DNA of 64,000 nt from Haematococcus lacustris (taxonomy: Eukaryota > Chlorophyta > Chlorophyceae > Chlamydomonadales > Haematococcaceae), in assembly GCA_030144725.1 (NCBI GenBank), contig JASKMD010000155.1, positions 580,001-644,000 on the forward strand, written 5' to 3'. The notes beneath the pieces were generated by a model that was not told the origin of the DNA, did no database searches, and worked only from the letters and a program-made list of their open reading frames with translations. Position numbers and translations under genes: made by a program. Positions 54,728 through 64,000 of the stretch are shown here, in pieces (the stretch's first letter is position 1; every line of letters begins with the position of its first letter).

Positions 54728-57700
54728 TACAGGTTGTTGAGATGGCTGTTGCATTTGCTGTTGGGCTTGCTGTTGTGAGGCATGAGACGGCTGCTGCTGG
54801 TCCTGCTGCTGCTGAGCCGTATGCTGTAAGGTGTACGGTTGCTGCTGCAGCCCAACGTGACTCTGCTGCTGACCGGGCCCCTGCTGCTGCTGCTGCTGCT
54901 GCCAGCTTGCCTGGACTTGTGCTACCCCCAACCCCACCCCTACCCCTGCACCCACCCCACCCCCTGCCGCCTGGTCCCTGCCTGCCCCACCCCCTCCCCC
55001 CGCCTGCCCCTGCTGACTCCCCTGCCCCTGCCCCTGCCCCTGCTGACTCCCCTGTGGAGGTGCTGCCGTCACAGGCTGCTGGGGTGTGATGGTGAGCACG
55101 GGGGCTGCCACCGGCGCCAGGGGGACCGCAGGGGGCATGAACACCAGCGGCCCCACCCCTGACGCCGCCTGGATGCAAACATGGCACATCCACTCCGCCT
55201 CACAAGCCTCCTCCCCCTCCCCCTTCCCCTCCTCCTCCTTCCCCTTCCCCTTCTCCCCCTCCTCCTCCCCCTCCTTCCTGCCCGGCACATGCAGGCAGGC
55301 GGTGTGGTAAGCCACCCGGCACGCCACACACACCACCTTGGCTCCGGCCACCTCCGGCTTGCAGCAGGTGCTGCACACGGGACCTGGGGCGGGCTGTAGG
55401 GGCGGGCGGGTCACGACCCTCCAGACTGGCGGCCCCAACTCCTCAACCTCCGCCTCCTCCTCCAGCATCGCAGCAAACTCGTCGGAGCTGTCGTCACTGC
55501 TGCTGACGTAAGTGCTGCGGCGGCGACCCCCCCCGGTGGCTCGAGGCACGCGGGGGCCGGAAGGCAGGGGGGTACTGGGGGGCGGCTTGGAGGGGCGCGC
55601 GCGCGCGGGCTTTGCGCCGGGCCCTGCTGCTTCGGCTGCTTCGGCCTCTGCTGCAGCGAGTTGGGCGGCACGGCCACTGAGTGGCAGCTGCAGCTGCTGG
55701 TGGCTGGGCAGGGCGGCACCCTGGGGGCAGCGGGTGACGAGGGATGACGTGTCAGCAGCAGGATCAAGGGAGTTGGAGGGGCAGCAGCAGCAGCAGCAGT
55801 AACAGGGTGGGGGCGGAGTTGCAGAGAGGCAGCAGTGGCTGCCAACCCACCTGCTGGGAGTCAGCCTCAGTGTCAGACCCTGCCAACACACCAGCCAGCC
55901 ACTGCCCTGCCCTGCCTCTGCCAGCCCCATACCGCCAGCCCCTGCCAGCCCCTGCCAGCCAGCCCCTACCCCTACCTACCAGCTGCCCACCCCCAGCAGC
56001 CAGCCCCTGTCCTCCAGCTGTGCGCCCCTGGTGCAGGGCAGGGCAGGGCAGGGCAAGGGCAGATGGTGTACCAGGGGCTCTCACCTGCACCAGGAGGATG
56101 AGCTCCTTCACGCTTAGCTCGTAGCCCACCAGGTAGCAGTAGTCAGCGGGCTTCTTGTGGCTGGAACCGCTGTGGATCTCAAACACTGACAGGTTCACCC
56201 ACTGCCTGCCCTTGCACCTGGACACCAGGCAGCAGCAGCAGCAGCAGGCATGAGGGGCAGGTCATGAGCACAGCAACACACCAGCATCTGCAAGTGTTCC
56301 CGGCGTACCTAGGTGTGTGGTGTGGTGTGGTGTGGTGTGGTGTGGTGTGGTGTGGTGTGGTGTGGTGTGGTGTGGTGTGGTGTGGTGTGGTGTGGTGTGG
56401 TGTGGTGTGGTGTGGTGTGGTGTGGTGTGGTGTGGTGTGGTGTGGTGTGGTGTGGTGTGGTGTGGTGTGGTGTGGTGTGGTGTGGTGTGGTGTGGTGTGG
56501 TGTGGTGTGGTGTGGTGTGGTGTGGTGTGGTGTGGTGTGGTGTGGTGTGGTGTGGTGTGGTGTGGTGTGGTGTGGTGTGGTGTGGTGTGGTGTGGTGTGG
56601 TGTGGTGTGGTGTGGTGTGGTGTGGTGTGGTGTGGTGTGGTGTGGTGTGGTGTGGTGTGGTGTGGTGTGGTGTGGTGTGGTGTGGTGTGGTGTGGTGTGG
56701 TGTGGTGTGGTGTGGTGTGGTGTGGTGTGGTGTGGTGTGGTGTGGTGTGGTGTGGTGTGGTGTGGTGTGGTGTGGTGTGGTGTGGTGTGGTGTGGTGTGG
56801 TGTGGTGTGGTGTGGTGTGGTGTGGTGTGGTGTGGTGTGGTGTGGTCTGAGCACGCCTGGGTCCACTCACGCCTTGCAGTTGCAGGCCACCGTGCCCTCC
56901 CCAGTGATGGTGCAGGTGCCCACCACCAGCCGCTCCTTAGCGCCCTGCAGCCAGGCAGGCCAAGGTAGGGTGTGAGGGGGAGGGGGCCAGCAGCAGCGGC
57001 TTGCATGCCAGTACTAACTTCTGTAAGGGATGCAAACCAAGAATGGTGGCGTGTGACAATCACTCATACGACAAGTGCACAAACTCCAAGAACCACTAAA
57101 AATCGCGGAGCATTGAAAACAAAATGATATGCCGCATAAAGGCATGTTTTGGAAGTGCGGTGGCTAAGCCAGATGTTGGGAGCGGGCTGGGTCAGGCTGT
57201 GAGCTTCCTCACTACCCTCAGGGCAGTGATTGCTACCTTTGCTGTCAGCAGCCTGTGAACAGACATATCACCACCGCTCTGCCTGCACGACCACCGCACC
57301 ACCCCTTGCCCTGTGCCTCCTCCTGCTCTGAGCAGCGTGTCCCTGGCCCGGCCTGGCGCAGAAATCACTAAGCTAGCAAGCACTTGGCTGAAAAACAACC
57401 AGTTCCCGGGGCCCCCATGCTGCCTGTCCAGAGGGGCAAGGGCAGGGCAGGGCAGGGCAGGGCAGGGCAGGGCAGGGCAGGGCAGGGCAGGGCAGGGCAG
57501 GGCAGGGCAGGGCAGGGCAGGGCAGGGCAGGGCAGGGCAGGGCAGGGCAGGGCAGGGCAGGGCAGGGCAGGGCAGGGCAGGGCAGGGCAGGGCAGGGCAG
57601 GGCAGGGCAGGGCAGGGCAGGGCAGGGCAGGGCAGGGCAGGGCAGGGCAGGGCAGGGCAGGGCAGGGCAGGGCAGGGCAGGGCAGGGCAGGGCAGGGCAG

Positions 57701-60231
57701 GGCAGGGCAGCTTGGCACTTGCCTTTGTGCGGTGCACCTGCCCCTGTGCTGCTGGACACCCGACCTGCTGGACTACCAGGTTCTCCCATGCGGCTGCTGC
57801 CCTGCCCACTCCCTCCCTCGACCCCCTGGCTGCCAGCTCTGCCCCATGTAGGATGCTTGGATGTAGGATGCTCATCGCTGTTAGCGCCCCCCTTGCTGTC
57901 GCTCCTACACCAGCCTCTCTCATGTCAGGTCTGTGCTGGCCCGCCCCCCTCCTGCTGGCCCCCCGCCCACCCCCTACTGGCCCGCCCCGTACCCCCTGCT
58001 GGCCCGCCCCGTACCCCCTGCTGGCCCGCCCCGTACCCCCTGCTGGTCCACCGCCCCCCTCTCCTGCTGGCCCCCGCCCACCTTGCGATACTCCAGGGCC
58101 TGCCCCCTGAGGTAAGGCACCTGCAGCAGCGTCTTGGAGTTGAGGGAGCTGGGTGGGCGCTGGTCAGGGTCAGGGCACAGGCTGATGCGCACCCCTGCCG
58201 CCAGGGTCAGCCTGCGCACAGCCAACTCCTCCCCGCCCACCCCCTCCCAGCTCATGCTGGATGCAGCCAGCTGGGAGGGAGGGATAGGGTGCCCCGGGGC
58301 ATAGCCTGGAGGGGCGGGCTCAGGAGGGGGGAGGTCCCGGGGCTGGGGGCGTGGCGGGCCTGAGGCCACGCTGGCAGCGCCTGCGGCAGGGGCCTGCTGC
58401 GGCTGAGCGGCAGCTGCTAGGCCCCCTTCACCAGCAGGGGGGCCTGGCAGGGGGGGGCCCATGAACGCGGCGCCCGGCTGCAGAGCCATGTCTGTGTTGA
58501 AGGCATTGGCGGAGAAGGCGGGCCAGGGGGGCAGGGGGTAGGGCAGGGCAGCGGCCGCAGCGTCCCAGGCCGGCCCGGCCTCCAGGCCAGGCCACAGTGC
58601 CTGAGCTGAAAAGGGGAGCTGGAAGGTGGGTGCCGGCCCCCCTGGCCCCCCTGACCTCTGACCTCCGCCCTCCCCCACCGCAAAGCCCTGCACCCCCCCC
58701 AGCAACGGCCCAGTCGGGCCCTGCCCCAGCATGGCCTCCCCACCAGCCCCTGCCGCTGCGGGCTGCGTCAAGGGGGCCGGGGTGAGGGGCTCCTGTGGGG
58801 GGATGAAGCTGCCAAGGTGGTCGCCTGTGAAGTGCTGGGCCATGCTGGCAGCAGGCAGGGAGCTGGTAGGCTGAGCTGGCTGAGGGGCTGCGGGGCCCGC
58901 TGCTGCTGAGTGACCAGGCTGCTGTCCCGGAGCTGGGGAGTGGGTGGCAGCGCCTGCTGGGGCCGGCAGGGCAGAGGCAGGGGACAGGGCGGCAGCGGCA
59001 GCGGCAGCAGCAGCAGCAGCAGCAGCAATGGCAGCCTTGCTGCCACGTCGGGGCACTGTCTTGGGAGTCTTTGTCTGGCTGCGAGGGGCTGGGGGGGTGA
59101 CCAGGGCTGCAGCCTGGTCGCCACTGCTGGGCTCCTGGACTCCTGGTGCATGGCTCACACTGGGCCAGCTGCCACCAGCACCAGCCGCCGCCGCCGCCGC
59201 ACCAGTAGCCGCCGCCGCCGCAGTAGCGGCAGCAGCGGCGGCGGCAGCGGCAGCGGCAGCAACAGCTTTTTTACTGGGGCGGCCTCGAGGCTTGGGGGTG
59301 CCAGTGGCAGCCCCTGCCAGACTGTGTGCTGTGCCGGCCTCTGTTCTCAGAGTGCCGCTCGGGGCTCTGCTTGGCCCTTGGCTGGTGCTGGGTGGAGCCT
59401 GGCTCTGCCCTGGCCCTGAACCCTGCCCTGCTGCGTCTTCACCCGCCCCTGGGGGTGCGTTGGGGTGTCCGAGGTGCTCGGCTGGCATGGTCTCCTCTGC
59501 GGCATCCCTGTGCACCTGCTTGCCGGGCAGGAAGTGGGTGGCAGTCAAGGGCAGAGCTGTGGAGAGGACGGCGGCGCTGAGACTGCTCGCATCCCCTACA
59601 GTGACAGGGCCGCCGCCTCGCCCGGCCTTGTCTGGGCCAGTGGACTGGGCTGGGCTCTCTGCACTAGACACTACCTCGCCCTTGGCACTGCTGCGGGGAG
59701 TGGCTGTGGCGCTGCTTACAGCCCATGTTGACACGAGCAATGCTTTGCGTGGCGATGGTACGCTGGGTTTAAGCTGAGCGCTCAACAACTTGGAGCCACT
59801 TTGGCCGGGAGACTGGACAGGTGGAGGGACATCTGCTATGTGAGCAGGGTCGCTGCCGTTGCCTTCAACAGCAGCAGAAGAAGGGCTTGCTAAAGAGGCC
59901 TTCGCACTGGCTGCCTGCTGCCGCCCGCTGGATGGTGACTTGGTGGACCTGTGCGCTGCCATGCTTGCAGCAGCTGCTGTGGCCGCGGCACGCTTCTGCC
60001 GCCCTTCTGGCACATCAGCTACCTCATTCTGCAGGAGGCTGTTCAGCTCTCGCTTCTTGCGCTTCTGCACAACAACGTCCTCATGCATTTTGAACATGAA
60101 CATCGAAGCTCCCCGGTGCCGAGGTTGTAACTTACTTTCACTGGAGCCGTACCACTGCCATCCTCGAGCGCAGGCTGAGCCGCATCGGCATCACCGTCAA
60201 CTGGACCGTCAAGCAGGTGAGGAGGATCCAT
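47193..60231 (-). CDS. PHD/TDBD/GNAT chromatin protein (IDM1-like)
   Basis: Minus-strand gene; likely exons (approximate): 60134-60231 (ATG), 58082-60103, 56871-56944, 56084-56217, about 53843-55720, 52324-52410, 51616-52038, 51160-51267, 50708-50851, 50194-50288, 49821-49926, 49064-49173, 48458-48527 and 47193-48053. Domains in order: an AT-hook-like KPRGRPSKK in an Ala/Pro-rich N-terminus; a TDBD-like module (TVACNCKA, VNLSVFEIHSGSSHKKPADY); a PHD finger (CSTCCKPEVAGAKVVCVACR ... EWMCHVC); a Gln-rich linker; a second TDBD (GGILCSHCNQ, GFENHAGHSQRRNPYDYI); a second PHD (CVICFDADF ... CDQCEREYH|VGCLRRSGRSDLTAL); then a GNAT-like fold (WDFQGMYSILLRHR, AAIMRVFGSSLAELPLVATK, VQDKLAALGVRCLALPAARD, WIKGFGFR, RLLIFPGTQVLYRNL). 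This matches the plant IDM1/ROS4 family, histone acetyltransferase-like proteins that oppose DNA methylation. Doubtful points are the join between the first two exons and a TAG in the 21-bp array if that array were exonic. Confidence 0.8.
48654..49000. repeat. Two-phase pentamer array (TCGGG)n then (TCAGG)n
   Basis: About 29 copies of tcggg (48654-48800) switch abruptly to about 40 copies of tcagg (48801-49000). It lies in the intron between exons 49064-49173 and 48458-48527 of the PHD/GNAT gene. Confidence 0.95.
50055..50175. repeat. Decamer array (aggccaaggc/aggccagggc)
   Basis: About twelve copies of a 10-bp unit alternating ccaagg and ccaggg. Intronic, just downstream in transcription sense of exon 50194-50288. 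Confidence 0.85.
50451..50671. repeat. (CCCCG)n pentamer array
   Basis: About 44 uninterrupted copies, in the intron between exons 50708-50851 and 50194-50288. Its minus strand, which is the transcribed-RNA sense, is (CGGGG)n and could form G-quadruplexes. Confidence 0.95.
52588..52641. repeat. (AGC)n trinucleotide run
   Basis: About seventeen copies of agc with no interruption, in the intron upstream (minus sense) of exon 52324-52410. Confidence 0.9.
53025..53842. repeat. 21-bp minisatellite with repeated splice-donor motif
   Basis: About 39 units of ctgctgactcaccacctggcc, with tcagc, tcgcc and tcacaa variants. On the minus strand each cacc-type unit contains G|GTGAGT, a consensus splice donor, and the frame entering from the upstream exon reads SQQGQVV/SQQGQVL. 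That frame meets TAG at 53811-53813 in the second unit, so the array is most likely intronic, beginning at the first donor near 53842. Confidence 0.9.
56314..56846. repeat. (TGTGG)n pentamer array
   Basis: About 106 perfect copies, in the intron that splits the first TDBD-like module (exons 56871-56944 and 56084-56217). Confidence 0.97.
57437..57710. repeat. (GGGCA)n pentamer array
   Basis: About 54 perfect copies, in the intron between exons 58082-60103 and 56871-56944. A 22-bp unit (gtaccccctgctggcccgcccc) is also repeated about three times at 57990-58045. Confidence 0.97.
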
Positions 60232-61064
60232 CGTGCTTTTGACTGCACTGCTTGCTTTACGCTTTGGCTGTTTGACCCAACGATGCCCGGGCAGCGATGA
60301 TCCAGCAAGTTGGGGTGCTGCTTCTTCTCCGCTGCGCAGTCACTGTTCTGTGGCACTCCACAGCCAACTGCGTTGAGCTTGTCAGTACCGGGACCAGACG
60401 CTGCAGGATGCTCGGAAAAAGACGAAGGTCGTGTGAAGTGAACCGCAGCCGCGAGCAGCTAACAGCAGTGGCTCTGGTGCCTGCTACTGTGTCACTTCGG
60501 GCCTGCCTCGCGTTCCCTCGCGCCATCATGCGAACATTAGCTTTTTGTTGTCGATTGTTTGGGGGTTTGTGGCAATGGCCTGCAGGGGCGGGACCTGCTG
60601 CACCAGCCTCCTCCATGCCAGCAGCATGATTTGCGATCACCCGGGAAGCCCGAGCCTCACACCCGATGCCCCCCCGGAGTACACTGCCCAGTTACACGGA
60701 GTGCATTGCTCCACTCAGCCGCCCACATGGCATTTACCCAGCAGATAGGCTTTCTCTCCTTGCCGCTCTGCCGCACTTGTCACTCCTGACGGCCCGTCCA
60801 TTTTATGCAGGAATCGGATACTGCCCTTCAACACTATCTTCATTCTGCACATCATACTACACAGGCAGAAGAAGCTGACGTTCGGCAATTAGCAAGAATC
60901 GGGCGCTGGAGTCGACAAATCTTGTCCGGACCCAAGCTCAGAGGATCGGTGATTAGCCTTTGAATGGACTACGTTCACAGTTGTGTCCCCCCACACGGCT
61001 AGTGCCACCCCCTGTATTGCTGCCTAGTGGGAAAGGAATACACTGCTGGCCTTGTCCAGTCACC
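60232..61064. promoter_or_regulatory. Putative bidirectional upstream region, no gene
   Basis: Lies between the start of the PHD/GNAT gene (minus) and the Fanzor-like remnant, with the condensin gene (plus) further on. Open frames have no recognisable content. It presumably holds the PHD/GNAT promoter; no clear TATA box was found. Confidence 0.3.
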
Positions 61065-61447
61065 TCATTCCTCACTAGGGCCTCCACTTGAGACTGACCA
61101 CTAGGGACCTTTGCCTTGGCTTACTTCCTGCCCTTGGCTGGCAGAGCTGCCTGGTCTGGTTACCAGCACAGTCCCAGTGGTCGCCACTTGCTCTCCCCAA
61201 TGCGCTGCATGTTCAATGCTGCATTGCAGGCCCTGTCCAGCCACCTGCCTGGCTGTGGTGCTGGCTTGGCTTTGGCATCCTTGCCCTGGGCCTTGCCCTT
61301 GCCCTTGGTGGGCTGGCTGGGCTCAGCTGCCTGCTCAGCCTTGGTGCGCTTGGCTGGCGGGGAAGTGCTGGGCCCAGGCTCTGAGGCTGCTGGCTGTGTG
61401 GCTGACTGACTGCTGCATGGGGCCTGTAGGGGCTTGCGGGGGGCCAC
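61065..61447 (-). pseudogene. Fanzor/TnpB-like RuvC remnant F4
   Basis: The minus-strand frame 61160-61447 reads a Lys/Pro/Ala-rich linker (KRTKAEQAAEPSQPTKGKGK), then RWLDRACNAALNMQRIGESK, WRPLGLCW and stop. The sequence after the stop still resembles the algal Fanzor tail (PDQAALPAKGRK). LDRACNAALN is the RuvC-III motif, but the presumed catalytic Asp (RD) is Ala (gcc codon), so this copy is dead even apart from the stops. The 45-bp block at 61065-61109 on its 3' side recurs at 5505-5549. Upstream domains are absent. Confidence 0.6.
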
Positions 61448-62056
61448 TACCGGGCTCTACATCAGGCCCCGCACAGGCTGATTACGCTGCTGGCTCCAGG
61501 CTGGGCGCAGCAGGCATACATCCACTGGTGCATGCTACATGTAAGCTAGTCAGTGTGCTCTCCACCCTGCAGGACTGCGCCAGGACCCACTGCTTGCTGT
61601 TACTTGGACATATGGTTGGTCCAGTGAGGTATGAGCACCTCCCATACTCATAACTTGCACTCACGGGGTACGTGAAGGCTTGCAGAACGGTGAGCACATG
61701 TGCACGTCACTGCAGGTATGCATACCTGATCCGCACAGTGCTGTATGCTGGGCAGTTGGCAGACACAGCAGCCCCGTGTGGGTGCACCCTTCAGGTGTAG
61801 CATCACAAAAACCGCTGAATAACTATTGCATGCTGCTGTGCCAAGTAGAACATAGTCCTGGCATGCCAGCAGGGTGTGCGATGGCATCATATCAGTGGTC
61901 GCTATAATCATCGCTTGTTCTTATTCACCAAAGCAACATGTACACATGTCCATGTCCCATGCGTCCGTAGGTTCGCGCTTACCGTTACGTTGCTCTTCTT
62001 GACATGGGCGATTTACGCTAACGCGCCAAGCAAGAACAAGAGCGCATTCTAACCGG
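61448..62056. other. Upstream of the condensin gene, no gene seen
   Basis: No coding stretch of recognisable content. It should include the promoter and 5' UTR of the condensin II gene that starts at 62057; no clear core element was identified. Confidence 0.35.
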
Positions 62057-63916
62057 ATGGCTGACTTTGACTTGGAAGGGGGGTTGCGTGACTCCAAGTT
62101 TTCCCACCTGTTGCGCCCTATAAGAGACTTGGCAGACAATTGGGGCATTGGTGAGTGCTGCGTTCACCATTGAGCCTTGCGACGGGGCTGACATGCGCCT
62201 TGCCCGACCGCAGACATCGCGAATGACCTTGAGGAATACCTTGCGCACCTGAGCAGCACCGCATTCGCTTTCGAGCAAACGGGTCCTTACCTGGACTTTG
62301 CTGAGGCTGCCCTGCTCATTCAGAGCAGTGCATGCGTGTACAGCAAGAAGGTGGAGTACCTGCACACTCTGGTTTACCAGGCATTGCAAGCGGCACGCAC
62401 CAAGAAGGCAGGGGATGGCAGCAACATCACAGCGGGTGCTGAGGGGCGGCCCACTCAGTCCAGAGCCACTGCCAGCAACGCTGTTGATTTGGACGTGGAT
62501 GTCCTGGACAGCTTCCTGGACATCAGCCAAGCCTTAACAGTTGCAGATGACATCAACCTGGCAGAAGAGGATGCCCTCAATAACACCTTCACACGCCCCC
62601 CTGCCGCGCTACTGGCTCTGGAAGACCAGAGCAATGGGGCAGGCGACAGTGACACTGGTTTCTTCCACCTGGCTCAATGCCATGTGCATGTGTCCGGCGC
62701 CCTACTGCTGGATGCAGCTGATGGTCATTTGTACGACCAGCAGCTGCGACACAACAATACCTCTACACACTCATGGGCTGGTATCCTGCAAGCCCAACAA
62801 CAGCAGCAGCTACAGCATCATGCTGCCACAGCAGATGACAGTGATGATGACGCTGGTCCTGGTGACCAGGGCATGTCAGACGATGATGACGCTCCAGCAC
62901 CGCTTGCCACAGGTGCAGCAGGACCAGCCACCACTGCAGCTGGCTCTGGGGTGGCCTCAGCCGCCCCTGTCGTGAGTACTGGCACAGTGGCCATGGCCAC
63001 ATCACAGGTCATGACCTCAGGGCCAGCGCTCGAGTCCCAGCAAGCAGCTGTGGCTCCAACCCAGCAGCTAGCCAAAGCTCCACCCGTGTTTGATCCATAT
63101 GAGCCACTAGACATGCATGCCAAGGGCAGCCTGCTGCTAAGGCCCCTGCTTGTGCGCAAGCCATGCAAAAGCAGGATGATTCCAGCAATCATTGCAGCCC
63201 GCAAGCTCAACAACAGCTCAGGTGCAGCCTCTGCCGGGCGCAGCAGCTCAGCGGCGGGCGGTCTCATCAACCCTGAGTTTGCGTACGCATTGCAGCTCAT
63301 CGCACCCCTTGCTCCGTCAGCACCAGCAAGGCAGGTCGCCACTGACAAGTGCAGAGCAGGCCGCAAGAAGGCTGAGGCTGTGGCCATGCTGGACCCTGCT
63401 GGCCTGGCTGCCGTGGTGGAGCAGCAGCAAGCCCAGCAGCAAGCAGCAGCTGATGAAGATGATGGTGCAGTGGATGATGGCTGGGCAGGGCAGCAGGATG
63501 ATGACGACATCGGGCCTGGAGGGGCGTCAGCCATACCTGAACATGAAGGCTGGCGAGGAGCCCTTGCAGGTGTGGTATCATTCATGCTGAGTCCATCCAT
63601 ACCTGCATGTCAACCACACCCATGCTCATGGAGCTGCCGGGCAAGCATTTGTGCCATGTGTGCATGTTGGCCACAACTGTGTGCACTGGCCGCATGGTGC
63701 CGATGGCGCTAGCTCAACATTCGCTGCCATAGCACGGTCAACAGCTCATTGCCTTGCAGGCTCTGATGCCTGGGCTGGGCCCGATGCAGCCCAAGAGCCG
63801 AGTGGGGGCGATGTGGCAGCCAGCTACGAGGAGCTGTGCCGCAGCCACATTGACGCCATGCTGGCTGCTGCTGCAGCTCAGGAGGTGCAGACAGAGCTGG
63901 CGCAGCGGGTGGGCTG
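62057..63916 (+). CDS. CAPH2: Condensin-2 complex subunit H2 (CAP-H2), 3'-incomplete
   Basis: Exons 62057-62150, 62214-63569 and 63760-63916, joined in frame; the gene continues beyond the window after a gtgagt donor. The N-terminus reads MADFDLEGGLRDSKFSHLLR and PIRDLADNWGIDIANDLEEY, then DFAEAALLIQSSACVYSKKV and EYLHTLVYQAL, the highly conserved kleisin N-terminal block of CAP-H2 that binds the SMC2 neck. Later come FHLAQCHVHVSGALLLDAAD, acidic DSDDDAGPGD and QQDDDDIGPG stretches, a PVFDPYEPLDMHAKGSLLLR block, and SYEELCRSHIDAMLAAAAAQ in the third exon. Condensin II compacts chromosomes in the nucleus and in early mitosis. The start ATG is the first in frame and directly precedes the conserved block. 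Linkers are longer and more Ala/Gln-rich than in animals, as is usual for algae. Confidence 0.92.
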
Positions 63917-64000
63917 GTGAGTCCAGTGGCCGCCAGCTTGTTGCACATGTGGCCTCAGAGGAACCAGCCAGCCAATGCTACCCTTGCATGGCCGGGCTGC

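Noticed and set aside
56264..56968. Long ORFs of VWCGV or HTTPH repeats on both strands
   Set aside because: All frames of (TGTGG)n are open. These are simple-repeat artefacts inside an intron.
57313..57923. ORFs of GQGRA or LPCPA repeats
   Set aside because: Artefacts of the (GGGCA)n array; open in several frames on both strands.

Overview
This window reads as nuclear DNA of a green alga, most likely a volvocalean such as Haematococcus or a relative. It is GC-rich, its genes are split by many short GT-AG introns, its proteins carry long Ala, Gln and Pro tracts, and simple-repeat arrays are abundant. The placement comes from gene families and style, not from a database search. All exon joins below were read by eye from motifs, reading frame and splice signals.

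Layout. (1) 406-7468 (+): the 3' part of a PIF1-type DNA helicase gene ending in a CCHC zinc knuckle, followed to about 11.1 kb by partial duplications and dispersed repeats. (2) 11819-36614: one chromodomain-type Ty3/Gypsy LTR retrotransposon on the minus strand. It has identical-looking 172-bp LTRs and a 5-bp target duplication, and it is heavily interrupted by later insertions. The largest is a 17.8-kb DNA element (13516-31294) with 12-bp perfect terminal inverted repeats and a 3-bp target repeat; it carries cargo genes and palindromic tandem arrays, and is itself invaded by a mariner-like element. (3) 36.6-46.1 kb: remnants of Fanzor/TnpB-like (RuvC) elements, a homeodomain gene (about 39.5-42.9 kb) and unclassified transposon-like ORFs. 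One Fanzor copy at 45.64-46.10 kb preserves the Gypsy insertion site in uninterrupted form. (4) 47193-60231 (-): a long chromatin-type gene (AT-hook-like motif, two TDBD-like modules, two PHD fingers, GNAT fold) resembling plant IDM1. Several of its introns contain large pentanucleotide arrays. (5) 61.06-61.45 kb: a further Fanzor-like remnant. (6) 62057 to beyond the end (+): the start of a condensin II subunit H2 gene.

Host functions that can be read are genome maintenance (PIF1, condensin II), chromatin regulation (PHD/GNAT) and transcription (homeodomain). Nothing suggests an operon. The most unusual material is the nested mobile DNA: a RuvC-nuclease element whose 3' end was hit by a Gypsy element, which was hit by a large cargo-bearing DNA transposon, which was hit by a mariner. 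The 17.8-kb element combines a 2-oxoglutarate-dioxygenase-like gene, an OTU-protease-like exon, a coiled-coil/low-complexity gene, a separate plus-strand gene and arrays of a perfect 14-bp palindrome close to both ends. It is the best candidate here for an undescribed system.
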